A stretch of DNA of 64,000 nt from Deinandra increscens subsp. villosa (GCA_039602395.1 JBCNJP010000006.1:65600509-65664508); one strand, 5' to 3'; numbered from the stretch's first letter, positions 12,301 through 23,895 are shown. Numbers and translations are program-made. The notes: generated by a model from the letters alone, not told the origin.

Positions 12301-12853
12301 ATTATATAGGGTGAGGGATGTGAAATGGCCAATGGGTCATAAAAAGGTTGTTAAGGTGAACCATATAAAATTTATATTTCTTAATCGAATTTTAAATGTG
12401 TTGACCTATTTATATTTAACTAACACGGGTGAAACATGTCAACCGGAAAACGACACATTTAATTACATAGGTCAACGCATAAAAATGAGCCGTTTTACTA
12501 AGCGGGTTAAACAAGTTATTTTATCATGAACACTCATGCTTATTAATTATTAAACTGGTCAGCCCGAATACAGCTGTTTGTCATATAGGATAGAGATAAC
12601 ATCCTAAAACAACATTGAATGTTTTTATGTCGTGTCAAGAATTGTCACACCGAATATTATTAACTGTGAATTTGTTGTTGGAATGATGAATGAATTGTAG
12701 GTGGTGAAGGAGGGGTTGCTAAGAACAGTAGAGAAGGGAGTGGGAGAAAAATGGTGTGAAGATATGAAGGGCGCTTGGTCTGAAGCTTATGATCAGTTAG
12801 CTGCTGCTATTCAAGCTGAAATGAATAAAGAGGCTGCAGAAATCCACTCTTGA
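9375..12853 (+). CDS. GLB2: Class-2 non-symbiotic hemoglobin (phytoglobin), intact copy A
   Basis: Four exons at 9375-9472, 9664-9778, 9901-10017 and 12701-12853 give 483 nt (160 aa), the usual plant-globin layout with three introns. The start ATG is followed by GFSEQQEQLVKESW, the class-2 N-terminus. Key residues are the CD-corner FSFL (45-48), distal HisE7 in LKSHALKVF (His64) and proximal HisF8 in GSVHLQKG (His99), so heme binding is expected. Such cytosolic proteins bind oxygen and nitric oxide in stress and development. Intron 3 is 2683 nt because it carries a PIF/Harbinger-type element. A duplicate at 27295 has an intron 3 of only 437 nt and is broken. The class assignment comes from recognising the sequence. 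Confidence 0.93.
10162..12206. mobile_element. PIF/Harbinger-type element in hemoglobin intron 3
   Basis: The 2045-bp insert has perfect 14-bp terminal inverted repeats (GGGGGTGTTTGATA) and a TAA target duplication (10159-10161 and 12207-12209). The duplicate gene has the uninterrupted site ATTTATGTAAGTGATTTCC near 28135. Near the left end the terminal motif GGGTAAGAGCTGA is repeated several times. Minus-strand relics of a Myb/SANT-like ORF lie at about 10750-11100. No transposase is present, so it is non-autonomous. Its orientation is opposite to that of the host gene if the Myb-like ORF is taken as sense. Confidence 0.9.
10840..11100 (-). pseudogene. Myb/SANT-like ORF remnant of Harbinger element
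   Basis: The minus frame from 11100 reads a helix-rich segment (SWKLKSVDKAFLEACLEEV, then SLKGCSWKVVGE). A second frame continues with FIVDRAQMKNRYDYIKK. Together they match the layout of the Myb/SANT-like domain found in PIF/Harbinger accessory proteins and their plant relatives. The two halves are out of frame, so the ORF is broken. Confidence 0.55.
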
Positions 12854-13099
12854 TTCATTTCAATGAAAGAAGAAAATTGATAAGAAGAACAACAAAAAGC
12901 AAAATCAATGGGAATTGAACCCACATCCATATGTAAGTGTGTAACATTTCAAATTTTAACTGCTATGGACGCTTCCTGTAATAATTTAATAGTGTTTATC
13001 TATTTGTTCGGGTTAACAATGCATAGCGGTATCATGGTTAGTGTCTCGGCGACCCGCCCAATATGAGGGTGCCATAATGGTGTGACCGTGTGAGAGGAT

Positions 13100-14630
13100 A
13101 ACATCCTCTTCTTAATTTGATGAAAAAATATATATGACCAATGGTCACTGCTGGTTTTTTGTCTAGAGGTACCGAATATACATGTTTTACGAAGAATTTT
13201 TTTATATATACGTGTTTTACGAAGAAAATTTTTATATATATCTTCTCGGTCACCACTAAAAAAATTATATATTGATTCGGTCACCACTAATTCTCGGTCA
13301 CCAACGAAAAAAATTTCAAGATCCGCCACTGTATATGACGCTAATGAAGATGATATATTGAAGGTGGCCGTTGATAAATACCGCTTGGAAAATCTTGCAA
13401 TGTTTCCTTAGGTTGCAAATTGAGTTGTTCTAAGAAAGTCTTCTAAATGGGTGATGGTGCTCGAAATAATTCAAGAAACAGTTGATATAAAACAACTGAA
13501 GAAATATATGATTTGAACGATTTAAAATTACAAGTGCTTCGAATGCACTCTGTCACATTAACCTTAATGAGGAGGATACCAGACGAGATCCGCCTAGACC
13601 ACAACGCTTGACCATTATCATCCTTACGGGTGATCAATTGAGCATTCGTGAGTATTGTATATACTATTACAAATTGAAGACCATAGGTACAATAAAAGGG
13701 TGGCATGGCGGTCCATGGCGGATGCAAGATGGCATCGTTTTTTTTAGCATTTTTTTATATAAGCGTAACGAATTCAGCACAAGTGTTTGTGATGTCATAT
13801 ACAAAGTCATGTACCATGACTTTTAGGTTCTAGGCTCAATACTTTTCACGTTTGACTTCTAAATTTAACGTCATTATACTGTTACTTGTATTTTTGTTTT
13901 CTTTATGTAGTTTATAGCAATGCTTTGTGTACTCGTGTTATCTAAGTGATAATGCACGGATCGTAAACTATTTTGGACAAATTTAACTCTACTTGATGTC
14001 TATAACAAAATGTATAAACAGATAAACCATTTTTTAACAATCAACTAAAAATTCCCTGACTTATGCAGGGAACCCCTTCGGCAAACAAGACTTCCTATGA
14101 AAATCTTAACCCAATAGTTGAGCTCATTAGAAAAAACAACATCGACGAACCACCAGATAGTAAAACCTAAAACTCAAATATCAAACTCATGAGTCATGAC
14201 GTTAAACCCTTGAGTCCTTGAGTCTCCCTCATCATTAGGTAGGTACAAAGCCCTCTAGTTGATAAACCATTTATATGAATAACAAAATTATTTACTTAGA
14301 CTCTCTTTATTTTTCATAGAAAGCTATTAATAGGTTTTTAGGTCTGGTTCAGTCAGATATTTAAGATGAGCTGTTTATTTTAAGACCTGTGATTAATTTT
14401 ATAGTAGGCCCCCAAATAATTTTGTACAAGGCCCCTAAAGATTCCACTTACACCTTCAAATCTTGGTCGTTCAAAAGAGAAACCTGCAATTTATTACTGT
14501 GCTTGAAAACGAAGAAGATATGAAGAAAAAAAAAGGAAAAAAGAAAATGTATTTATTTTAATTAAACTCTTTCTAAAGATGACACATTGACACAACTTGT
14601 TTCTGTTGTCAGTTTTACTTTTCATTTATT
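13100..14630. other. intergenic DNA with degenerate repeats
   Basis: No gene is recognised. The stretch 13735-13960 is related to 41150-41340: shared blocks include AAGCG.AA.GAATT.AGCACAA, TAGGCTCA.TACTTT and TTTAACGTCATTA, indicating an unidentified dispersed repeat. AT-rich open frames at 13000-13330 have no recognisable domain. Confidence 0.4.
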
Positions 14631-14917
14631 ATTTTATTTTCTGAAAGGGGCTTTCTTAGAGACACCCGTTTTTTAGATACACCTGACCTAGAGGTCACTC
14701 GGAGGTCTTACGGTTACGTATATGGGGGGTGTCTCTAAGGAAACCTCACCTTAAGCCCAAACACTCACGCATAAAAACGATGCCCACTAAAACTCCTGCC
14801 CTAGGGGTCACGCGAAGACCCATGAGTGACCTAAAGGTCTGCACTTCAGCATCAGAGTGTCAGAATAATGATAGACACAAGATTCTAGGGTGATAGACGC
14901 AAGAATCTAGAGTGTCA

Positions 14918-15148
14918 GAATAATGACCTTTAATTTCTCCTAGTAGGTGACCTATCAGTTGAGGAGGTAAGCTGAATCTCATATAAGGAGTCCTATATCT
15001 CACCTCCAGCCCTTTATATCACCCTGAAGGGTTTTTCATATATTATTTGTATATTTATTTATATGTAATAATAATAATAATAATTAATTAGTATTATTAT
15101 AATAATAATAGATATTATTATTAATATAACAATAATAATTTTATATGT
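14918..15148 (+). repeat. direct repeat, copy 1 (AT-rich, TAA-rich)
   Basis: CTTTAATTTCTCCTA.TAGGTGACCT through CCTTTATATCA, a TATGTAATAATAATA block and TTTTATATGTGTAC recurs in the same order at 16285-16550. The two copies flank about 1.1 kb that includes a fold-back element. Confidence 0.6.
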
Positions 15149-15383
15149 GTACGTGCGGTATGCATGTTTATGTACATGTAAAAGTGTAATGTATGCATAT
15201 ATGAACGTATATTAAGCTTATTCATATTGTATGTACATATGCGTGTGCATGTAAGTGTGTTGGTATGTGTATGTACATATGCATGTAGTACATACAATAT
15301 ACCAACGGAGTTCTTATATGCGGTTGTATACGTGACCGTATGTATGTATAAATAAACATATATTAAGTCAATATCTATCATGT

Positions 15384-16102
15384 AGGGGAATGATCAAATA
15401 AAAACAAGATGTTATTGCGAAAACACAAAAATAAATATTAAAACCTCTATAATTTCCTCATATGTTAATATTTTTAAATTTTTTTTGCACCAAAAGTCTT
15501 AAAATTATGTCATCTTTAATTCTGGGGGAAAAAATTAAACATTTAAAATTTCATGATTTTTTTTATTATTGCACATGTGCAATAATACGTATTAATTATA
15601 TTACACATGTGCAATATTAACAAAAAAACGTTATTTTTTTAAGTTTTTTGCAGAATTAAAGATAACAGTATTAATATTTATGGTGTAATTTTTTATCAAA
15701 AATATTAATGTATGAAAAAGTTATAGAGGTTTTAATATTATTGCACATATGCAATAATAAAAAAAGTAATAAAAAACGTTGATCCAAAATTAAAGATAAT
15801 AGAATTATAAGATCTATGGTGCAATTTTTTATAAAAATTTTTTTAACATATGAAAAAGTTATAAAGGTTTTGATATTATTGCATATGTGCAATAATAATA
15901 ATAAAATTATTGCACCTGTGTAATAATAATTAAAAAAAAAAGACTTGATTTTTTAATTTTTTCCATAACTAAAGATAACATAAATTTAAGGATTTGGTGC
16001 AATTTTTTTTAAAAAATATTAACGTATGTAAAAGTTATAGAGGTTTTAATAGTTGTTTTCGTGTTTTCGCAATAAAAGTTGTTTTCACATGAACCTTACC
16101 CT
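15384..16102. mobile_element. fold-back (long-TIR) element with TTGCACATGTGCAA palindromes
   Basis: The first about 145 bp and the reverse complement of the last about 145 bp match. Both read (A)GGG-AA-G.TCA.AT, then TTATTGCGAAAACAC, ATTAAAACCTCTATAA and TTTGCACCA. The interior has three further direct copies of the TTTTTTA..AAATATTAA.GTATG.AAAAGTTATAGAGGTTTTAATA unit. Between the units sit palindromes such as TTATTGCACATGTGCAATAA (15569-15588), with variants near 15600, 15742, 15880 and 15907. It resembles MULE-type MITEs in structure. No ORF is seen. Confidence 0.6.
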
Positions 16103-16284
16103 ATATAATGTATGTATGTATATATGTGTGGCTTGATAACGTATTAGTATGGGTTTGTATGTGTGTGTGTATGCACGTAACGGTGTAATAATACGTAGGA
16201 GATGCGATAATATAGATCACACAGAACCCTTAGAGGGAGCCTGGATGGTAAGATGTGAGCCCTTTAGGTCACTTTGAGACCTTA

Positions 16285-16462
16285 CTTCACCTTTAATTTC
16301 TCCTATTAGGTGACCTCTCGGTTGAATAGGTTAGCTGGATCTCAAATAAGGAGTCATATATCTCACCCCAGTCCTTTATGTCATCCATATTTTATTTGTA
16401 TTATTTATTTATATGTAATAAAAATAATAATAATAATTAGTATTATTATAATAATTAATTAG

Positions 16463-16507
<45 letters not shown>

Positions 16508-16550
16508 TATTATTATTATTATTATAATATTAATAATTTTATATGTGTAC
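16285..16550 (+). repeat. direct repeat, copy 2, with TAA microsatellite
   Basis: Second copy of the 14918-15148 repeat. It has an expanded (AAT)n run at about 16460-16515 and ends in the same TTTTATATGTGTAC. Confidence 0.6.
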
Positions 16551-16551
16551 C

Positions 16552-18716
16552 CTACCGCAGTGTGCTCCTGCACGACAAGCATCGACAACGAACAATAGGC
16601 AGCGATATGCCTGGAATAATTTTCGCCACATTAACTACAGGACGGAAAATAAACTACAATTTCATGGATATCCATTGTTTTCGTTCCTTCTTCTCCAGAA
16701 ATCTTTCGTTGGGTAACCCCTCTTTCATAGCAAATGTTGACCGTCGAATTATCGACCCAAACTTTCGAAAGACCTGTATAAGGAAGTAGTTTGATTACCG
16801 ATTAAATGGTAACACGTTTGAATCAATCATTTATGCGACAAGCTACCCGAGGATCACTAAAAGTGACCCAGCTACCCGATTTTTTTAAGGTATTACTTTT
16901 CATTCGTCAGCGCTCGGTGTTTCGGAAACCCACTCTTATTTCACGTTTACACCCTTACATACTTTTGAGAACCGATACAACCTAATGTTATTCGTGCTTT
17001 TGTAAGGAACCCTTCGATCATCAGAACGTCACCCTTATTTTGAATCTTTACCGAAGGTTAATATGCATGATGATATATCCTAGAATGAACCCTAGCTTAG
17101 ACTTGAACATTATAGACTACTTTATCTCTTGAATCCACTCCGTAAATTCAAATCGTATTGGTATTCACATTACGCTTACTAAACTCTCGACAAACCTCAC
17201 CGCGGATAAAAACCCCGCCGACTAAAACCACAAAAAGTCTCTTTGTCATAAATTCAAAATTTTCATACGTTGCATTGTGATTTCTAAGCTCTCACTTCTA
17301 TTCAACTCAAGTGTATTTGGGAAAACTTAAGATGCCCTATTTTCATAAACATTATTTAATGAGTATTGGGCTAATAGCTAGAAATGGCAAGGAAACTGGT
17401 GCACCCTCAATGTGTTGGTAGTGTGGTGGGTTAGCTGCAGTACACCCTATACATAAGCACTAGCGGCATGTGGAAGGTGAGACCGGTACAGAACCGTGAA
17501 TTTACTTCAGAATTGTGCACAAAAAGCTTATTTTGAGAACTTCATCTAATGAGACTATCCCCATAGTAAAACAAATTAATATTACTCCCTTTATGATTTT
17601 GTATGTCCCTTATATAAATATTTTTCACTAGAAGGGACATACACAGTTTAGTCAAATAAACACTTATTTTTCCCAACCATCTCAATTAAGAGGAACCATT
17701 AAGGGTCAAATATAGATTTCGACCCAGATGAACAGCAACGTTTTAACAACTCAAGTTTTGCATTACAAATGACAAACCACATGTTCTCTCTGAACGCCCA
17801 TGTTACTTCTTTCAAGACTCCTATGGGCGTTTGTTGTTTTGGTTCATAGTAGAAGCTGGTGAAATATTTCAGTTGGTCCTTCAGTTATTACATTTCTGAC
17901 CTTCCGTTACTTATTGACATCACGTATGTCTAAATTTAAAACTAGTCATTGACTTGGTGGAGCCTAGCGAATCTTTAGGAGATTACTACATTTATTCACC
18001 ATACCATTGGTACTATGACGCCTTATAGCATCATCTGCCTATATCCTTTTCGCAAAACTGTATGATTTACCCGATCAGTAGCTAAAGTTCAAGGGTGCAT
18101 ACCCACCCTCCAGATACGTCAACATTCGAACTTTATGCAGCACTTCATGCCTCTACCGTTTCAGTTGACATAATACTTTCTGTTGCCTTTGGTTCACCCA
18201 GGTTATCGGTGAATGCAAAGACTGCAAATGAGAAACGAAACGCAAAGTGAAATCCCGGTCATGGCATCGGAGTCTATAGCTGAGGGATTACTCAGACGTA
18301 TAGTCATTTCGTCGCATTAAATATTTCGATTTCGGACACTTGTGTTGTCATGATACTCGTTAAACCTAACCACGCAACACGATTCGACTCACTCATGGAA
18401 ACGCTTATCATAGACAATCACCCTCTATGCGCTCATACGAAATGTTTTTTTTTATGTTTATAAACGTATACCGTCCATCACCCCCCCCCCTTTTTAGAAT
18501 AGAGAACTTGGATTCTCTCATAACGATACGGTCAGCGCCGAACCTTGTAACTGCTAACACTAACTCAAATTTCGGGACGAAATTTCCTTTCAACTTGGGG
18601 ATGATGTGACAACCGGAAATTTTCGTATTTTCATTCCCCTTCATACCATCGAATTGGCCTGAACACCTCGAGCACTAGGCAATTTTCGGGACGAAAATTC
18701 TTTCAACTTGGGGATG
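16552..18716 (+). mobile_element. degraded internal region of an LTR retrotransposon
   Basis: No protease, reverse transcriptase or integrase motif can be read, but the 3' end is recognisable. TTCGGGACGAAA and a purine-rich AACTTGGGGATGATG tract precede TGTGACAAC, as at the pol/PPT/LTR junction of plant Ty3/gypsy elements. The junction occurs twice, at 18568-18613 and 18683-18729, about 115 bp apart. The left limit is uncertain. Confidence 0.4.
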
Positions 18717-21700
18717 ATGTGACAACTGCCAAATTTCGTTAGTTCCGTTAGCAAACACCGTTAACTATTCCGTTAGCTCCGTTAGCAAACCCGTAACCCG
18801 TTACTTAAACGTTTATATAAAAATATATTACTAATTAAATTAGTAATCTAATTCATGACTTTTTGTGTTTCTTGAAAAATTGCACTTTGTAAGAAAACGG
18901 GTTACGCCAAAAACTTGATGTGCTCGGAACGACTCTAAAAATACAATTAAAATAGACCTAAACCTAGACCTAAGACACACCTAATTTTACCGAAATAACC
19001 TAAACCGAACCGAACCCTAAGGCAGTGAACCTGTCGGATTGTAGTAAAGCTAAGGCAAGACCGGAATATCGAACCTAGGACACTCTAATAACAAGACTTA
19101 ACCTAGACCTAGAAATTGGAAATACTGAGTAATTTGGGGTTTTTGAATTGAGATTGATTTAATTAACTAAACTAACACTAACGAATGACAGCAAAGCAGA
19201 CCTTGAGGAAACTACCAAAATGAGAGAAGACACCACCTAGACCTCAAATCCCAATTAACATCTATGACCAAACCTGACCTTGACAATTCTGATGGAATAG
19301 CAAGCTAACTAATTTCCTAGGGCATCCCTCTCCCGATGGCGATGTGATCCTAATCCATTAGTGAACCCAACTACCCGACCTAGTTATCACCTCCCGGCTT
19401 GTCTAACTAGAGCAGCACGCAAGACTTAAGGAATTCACTAAAATACTAAACTATGGTAATCAAGACAGATAACCAAATCAATCACAAACACACAGTCACG
19501 CAATCGATTACCCAACCCAAACCGAAAGACATCCGTAAATTAGGTAGTTTAGTAAGTTAATTCAGACCCTAATTCTAGTGGTCATATGCATACAATCATG
19601 TTAATCAATGGAATTGAATAGAAAGCAAACATCAATCAAATTGCCAAGGTCAAACAAGATCACAAATACTAAAAGTTCATCATACGGTCTAGGTGGTGGT
19701 ATAGAATTAGTCAACCACCATAATCAAAGTAGAAGAAACCATAAAGACAAAATCTTTAACCCTAAACATGGTTTTAGAACTAATCAAATACAAGAAATCG
19801 AATAAAGAAACTAAACCGGATGATTGAATTGAATGCTGAATAGTGATTCCGGGTTGATCTCCACTCGATTCCACCTTCCCTGCCTTCAAAAATCGCCTCT
19901 TGGTCGTCTCTCAGTCGTCTGGAAGTGCAGAATGCCGAATTGAAACCCTAAAATCGATTTTATAAGTCGAATCCTCTTTTTGCGGTTTTTTGGACCTCCA
20001 AGCGTATCGCTTGGAGGTATGTCCTTCTTAGGCGATACGCCTACAGATCATGTCGCGACAATTTAATCGGTCAAACCGACTTAAGCCCCGTTGACTTTCC
20101 AATCTTCGCGCGTATCGCTTGCAACTCTGAGAGTCCCAGGCGATACGCCTGGGACAGCTTGTTCAGCCCTTATTCTTATTTTTCCTTCTTAACTTCTCAC
20201 TTTCTACTCGTGGCCTCGGGATTTTATTAAAAACCTACAAAACTTGTAAAAACATAAATAACTGACTCAAAGACACAACTTAACTAAAACAAATGGAAAC
20301 TAAAGAAAACCGACTCAATTAGACTCAAATACATAACAAAAGACTTAGGAAAATCGGATGTGTTTGCAACACATCATACGCGATTTAAGTTTTATGTGCG
20401 TACACGGTAACGAGACTTTTCCCGACTAATATTTCATGCTAAATAAGTTTTTAAACACTTGGAAATATTTCTAGTATTTTAATTTCTAAGTTTTGGGTTT
20501 AAACCTCACTTATTACTTGTTTTGGAGCATTTACACTAGTTTGGGACTTAAGGGGCCATTTATGTAATTCTTCAAACTTAAAAATGCAGCCCTAAACTCC
20601 CTCCCCTCCCCCCTTTCACGATCATTCTCCCCATCTCTTTCTCAACTCACGGTTCAAACACTCCCACACACATACCTTCAAATTTCTTCAATTTCTTCAA
20701 GTTCAAGCAATATTCAAGGGTTTTTAAGCTTCCTCAAGCATCAAGAAGTTAGGGGAAAGCCTTGGTTTCACTTCCTTCTCCAAAAATCTGCCATCTCTTT
20801 CTAGTTGTAAGTCCTAGAAATCACTTTTCTTGAAATTGGTTGAAAGCATGTAGTAATCTTGTGTTTATGTGTTATTTGGTGTGTGAAATCACTCTTGAAT
20901 CATGTTTTATGTTAAGGCAAGTAAGTTTATGAGTGTGGACAGATTTGAGATGCTATCATGGCTGTGATTTTCATGTGGTTAGATGATTAGATGTGTTCTT
21001 GAAGAATTTGGGTATATGGGTACTTGAAATGGAAGAATACATGCTTGTATGCTAGTCACATGTTCACATTTTGCTATGATTTTGATATGAACTTGTTTAG
21101 GACAGAAATTACATGTTAACATGATTACAAACTTGTTAGTATGTGTTAAATGATCAATTGAATGCTAAAACTCAAAAACCATAACTTTTGCAAACTTGAA
21201 TTTCTAACAGCTTTGACCAGAATTTTGGGTCAACTTGCAGCAGCCATAACTTACTCAATTTTGCTCGAAACTGATTAATTCTTTTTCCCTAGTAAAGTAG
21301 GATGTCTTAGATTTACAACGGCTACTCGCAAACTTTCTAAAACCTTCGTTTGGTCATCCAAAACACTGCTGCAAGTTAGGTGTGCAGTGCTGTATTTTTC
21401 TGTGAAAAGTAGACTTTGCTTTTTCGTTGAGCATGATAACCTCGTTTTAATGAGGGGTTTGTTAAATGGAAATGAGGCTTATATATTAAAAGTAAGATCT
21501 GGAAGGTTTCATTTTCAAACTCTAAGTTTTGAATGAGTTATGCAAATTTTAAACCTACTTTGACTATTTTGCAAAAAGCAAAAATTTCCAACTTCCGACG
21601 TGCATAACTTTCTCAATACTTATCCGATTGAGTTGATTCTTTTTGCAACATTCCCTAAATGTTGAGTAGTTATTGCCTGCCAAATTTTCGGAGTTAACTC

Positions 21701-23001
21701 CAAGAAATGAGAAATTTAGCTATGTCACCAAATGGTGTGTTAATGTTTGACAAATGTGATTTTTAGCCAATTTCGTACGCGCATAACTTCCTCATTTCTT
21801 AACCTTTTGGGTTGGTCCTTTTTGCAACAAGTCCTAAATGATATTTAGTATATTCCTGTAAAATTTAAGGATCTAATTCCAAGTATTGTGGATTTTAGCT
21901 ATGCCACTAGTTAAGTGCTTGAGGTTTGACTTTCTAGATCAACTTTGACTTAAATTGCAATTTCTTGATTTTCTCTCAATTTGGGACTTTTATGTGCATT
22001 AATAGACTTGTATGGTTGCATGAAACATGTTTAGGTGCTTATGTGCTAATTTCGTCCTAGCGACACCTTCTAATTTTATTAGGCCATATTTATCCGAATA
22101 GGTTGACTTTGACCAACCTGTTGAACCAAGTGCTGAGTACTAGTGCACCCTAAGGTGATTTCACTTACTATTATTGTTATATCCGGTTTTAGGATGATAA
22201 CGCACAGATAGTTGCATCCGGTAAAGGATGGCAACCCAACGGTAAAGGTATTTCTTTACTTGAGTAACTTTCCGACAAAATATCATATGTTGTACTGAAT
22301 TGCTTTTATTAAAAAGTCCTTACATGCGAGCCGTTAATATACAGTAGCGAGGTAATGTTGAGTAGTACTACTGGGGATTGACACCCCCGCTCAGCGGTGC
22401 ACGGGATGCACCCTCTCGACTAGCGGACGGACTGAGATCAATGTTAGCCTAACCACCGTGATCCGGATAGACACGGGAAGGCAAGATTCATAGGTACCCC
22501 CTATTAAAACGTTGTCAGCTTCGGTTACGAACAATTCAGGTGGACATAACTATAGGCTAGCTACATACGATATGGAATTTTACTGGTCCTATGATTAATG
22601 ATTGTGTTTTACCTTTCTTTATTCATACATTGGGTCTACATGTGACGTGTAGACCGCTTTAGTGAACTCACCAGCCTTGGCTGACACTTGATTGTTGAAT
22701 GCTTTTCAGGTTGCTTGGAGGATCATGGATGGCGCGGACGTTGGCAATACTTACCTTTTGTAAAACCCTTTTGAAAATTGTATTTCAGATACTTTAGTAA
22801 TCACTTTTACTAAACAACAACCTTGTAAACATTAAATGCTTCCGTTGATTTTGTGAAATGTAAACTCTGATTTACTAAATGTAATACTTGACTGGTTTAC
22901 CCTTTAACTATGGCTTGGTTGTAACTAAAGACTTGGATCCTGGTCTGGATCACACCCAACACGGTTGTACTCCGTTAGTGGAAATTGGGGGTGTGACATC
23001 T
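18717..23001 (+). mobile_element. Ty3/gypsy-like LTR (about 2.8 kb without its nested insertion)
   Basis: It starts TGTGACAACTGCC directly after a polypurine-like tract and ends near GGGGGTGTGACA. The body includes typical long-LTR blocks: ACACCCCCGCTCAGCGGTGC near 22380, the pair TCTACATGTGACGTGTAGA near 22634 and a TGAACTCACCAGCCTTGGCTG block near 22662. It is interrupted at 18908-20376 by a solo LTR. Only one LTR is seen, so it is either a 3' LTR with a decayed body or a solo LTR. The family is not confirmed. Confidence 0.55.
18908..20376 (-). mobile_element. nested solo LTR (Tat/Ogre- or Athila-like), minus orientation
   Basis: A 1469-bp insertion is flanked by TACGC on both sides (18903-18907 and 20377-20381). 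On the minus strand it begins TGATGTGTTGCAAAC and ends ACATCAAGTTTTTG, the usual ends of gypsy LTRs that precede a TGGCGCC-type primer site. No internal region is present, so this is a recombined solo LTR. It contains three perfect hairpins with GCG-TAT/ATA-CGC cores (19995-20017, 20029-20043 and 20133-20155). Confidence 0.8.
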
Positions 23002-23619
23002 CACTTGAATATGGGAGCTGAATCCACAATCTCACATAAGGAGTCTTACAGCTCACCTCGAGACCTTTATGTCACCTTGAATTTTTAGTAGTTCACGTCT
23101 CGATTAAAATTGTAGTCGGTATCTCGAAGTCAGTGCGCCAGGAGGTTTATGTTGTGTCAGGTCAGATTTAGGGGTTTTGTTGACCGCACCTGCACTAAGG
23201 GTGACTCTTAGGCATTATTTGAGGTTTTTTTATCTCTGGAGATGACCTTTAGGCCCCAGAGTCACCTATATAAGGGGTGCCAGCCAAATTATAAGGGGTG
23301 TCCCTAACATACCCCTTTGAAAGACATGCTTTTCATTTATTTAATTTCTTTTAAATAATCAACTGGTTTTCGTTATATTTTTTGTTTTTTCCTCGACAAA
23401 ATGTTTTATAGTATTGTAGTTATTATTTATTTTTCCGTTTTAATTTATTTTTTCTAAACCAATGGTTTTATTAGACATTTTCACCTATTTAACTTAAAAG
23501 TTAAAAGTTAAAGGACGGAGATTAAACATGTTAAAGTTTTGTAAAATATTGTGTGACATTAATACATTAAGTTTTGTAAAATATTGAGTGACATTAATGC
23601 ATTTTTAAATTTTAAGACT

Positions 23620-23895
23620 TATGAGCATTCATAGCTCACTCTTCATTCACATCCTTATAATTTATAAATTTATTATTATTTTTTTCTCGCTCTTATTATC
23701 ACGACCACAATACAATAATATGTTTATACTCTAATCATTACATTTTTTCTCTCTTTCACTTAAAACCAAACCAAAAATTTATAAAGAATTAAAAGTCTAA
23801 TCATTACATTTTTTCTCCATTTCGCTCACAATAAAATATCAAATTTTGAAGTCTACACTCACAGAATTTATGGAGAACATCTGTGAATGCTATAT
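23620..23895. mobile_element. MITE-like element, copy 2
   Basis: Ends GAGCATTCATAGCTCA and, reversed, AGCATTCACAGATGTTCTCC match the ends of the element at 7315-7552. The internal CACTCACA/TTTTCTCTCTTTCAC and AAATTTTGAAG blocks are also shared. Boundaries are approximate. Confidence 0.4.

Larger units (their letters stand above)
9185..13090 (+). repeat. Hemoglobin segmental duplication, unit A
   Basis: From the AAAGTCAAAGGGCAAAAC promoter block through the four exons, introns and about 240 bp of 3' flank, this unit is closely similar to 27125-28790. Homology fades upstream of about 9185 and downstream of about 13090. The two units lie in direct orientation, their starts about 17.9 kb apart. 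Confidence 0.85.
14644..23328. mobile_element. candidate large non-autonomous DNA transposon with nested insertions
   Basis: The left end near 14644 (AAAGGGGCTTTCTTAGAGACACCC) and the reverse complement of the right end near 23328 (CAAAGGGGTATGTTAGGGACACCCC) are similar inverted repeats, quoted here in shortened form. Inside both ends are AGGTGACC/AGGTCACT-type subterminal repeats (about 14690-15000, 16240-16390 and 22990-23290). These include three copies of a segment around ATAAGGAGTC followed by CACC and CCTTTATGTCA. The middle is occupied by a fold-back element and LTR sequences. No transposase or clear target duplication is found, so boundaries are tentative. Confidence 0.4.

Noticed and set aside
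12900..12930. T-arm-like GGGTTCAATTCCC on the minus strand
   Set aside because: No acceptor, D or anticodon stem can be folded around it; in hemoglobin copy B the same place reads GGGTTAAATTCCC. It is at most a SINE or tRNA scrap.
13000..13329. 109-codon minus ORF
   Set aside because: Its repeats (KIFFVKHVY type) come from a duplicated TACGTGTTTTACGAAGAA motif; no family is recognised and it lies in repeat DNA after hemoglobin copy A.
15121..15381. 86-codon minus ORF rich in Tyr, His and Thr
   Set aside because: Translation of a TATGTACATATGCATG-type simple repeat.
14918..16550. LTR pair of a short retrotransposon
   Set aside because: The two direct repeats do not start with TG and end with CA, have no primer site or polypurine tract, and the interior is a fold-back element; more likely a subterminal repeat of a DNA transposon.
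22888..23088. 66-codon plus ORF at the end of the gypsy LTR
   Set aside because: It crosses the predicted LTR end and lacks any domain.
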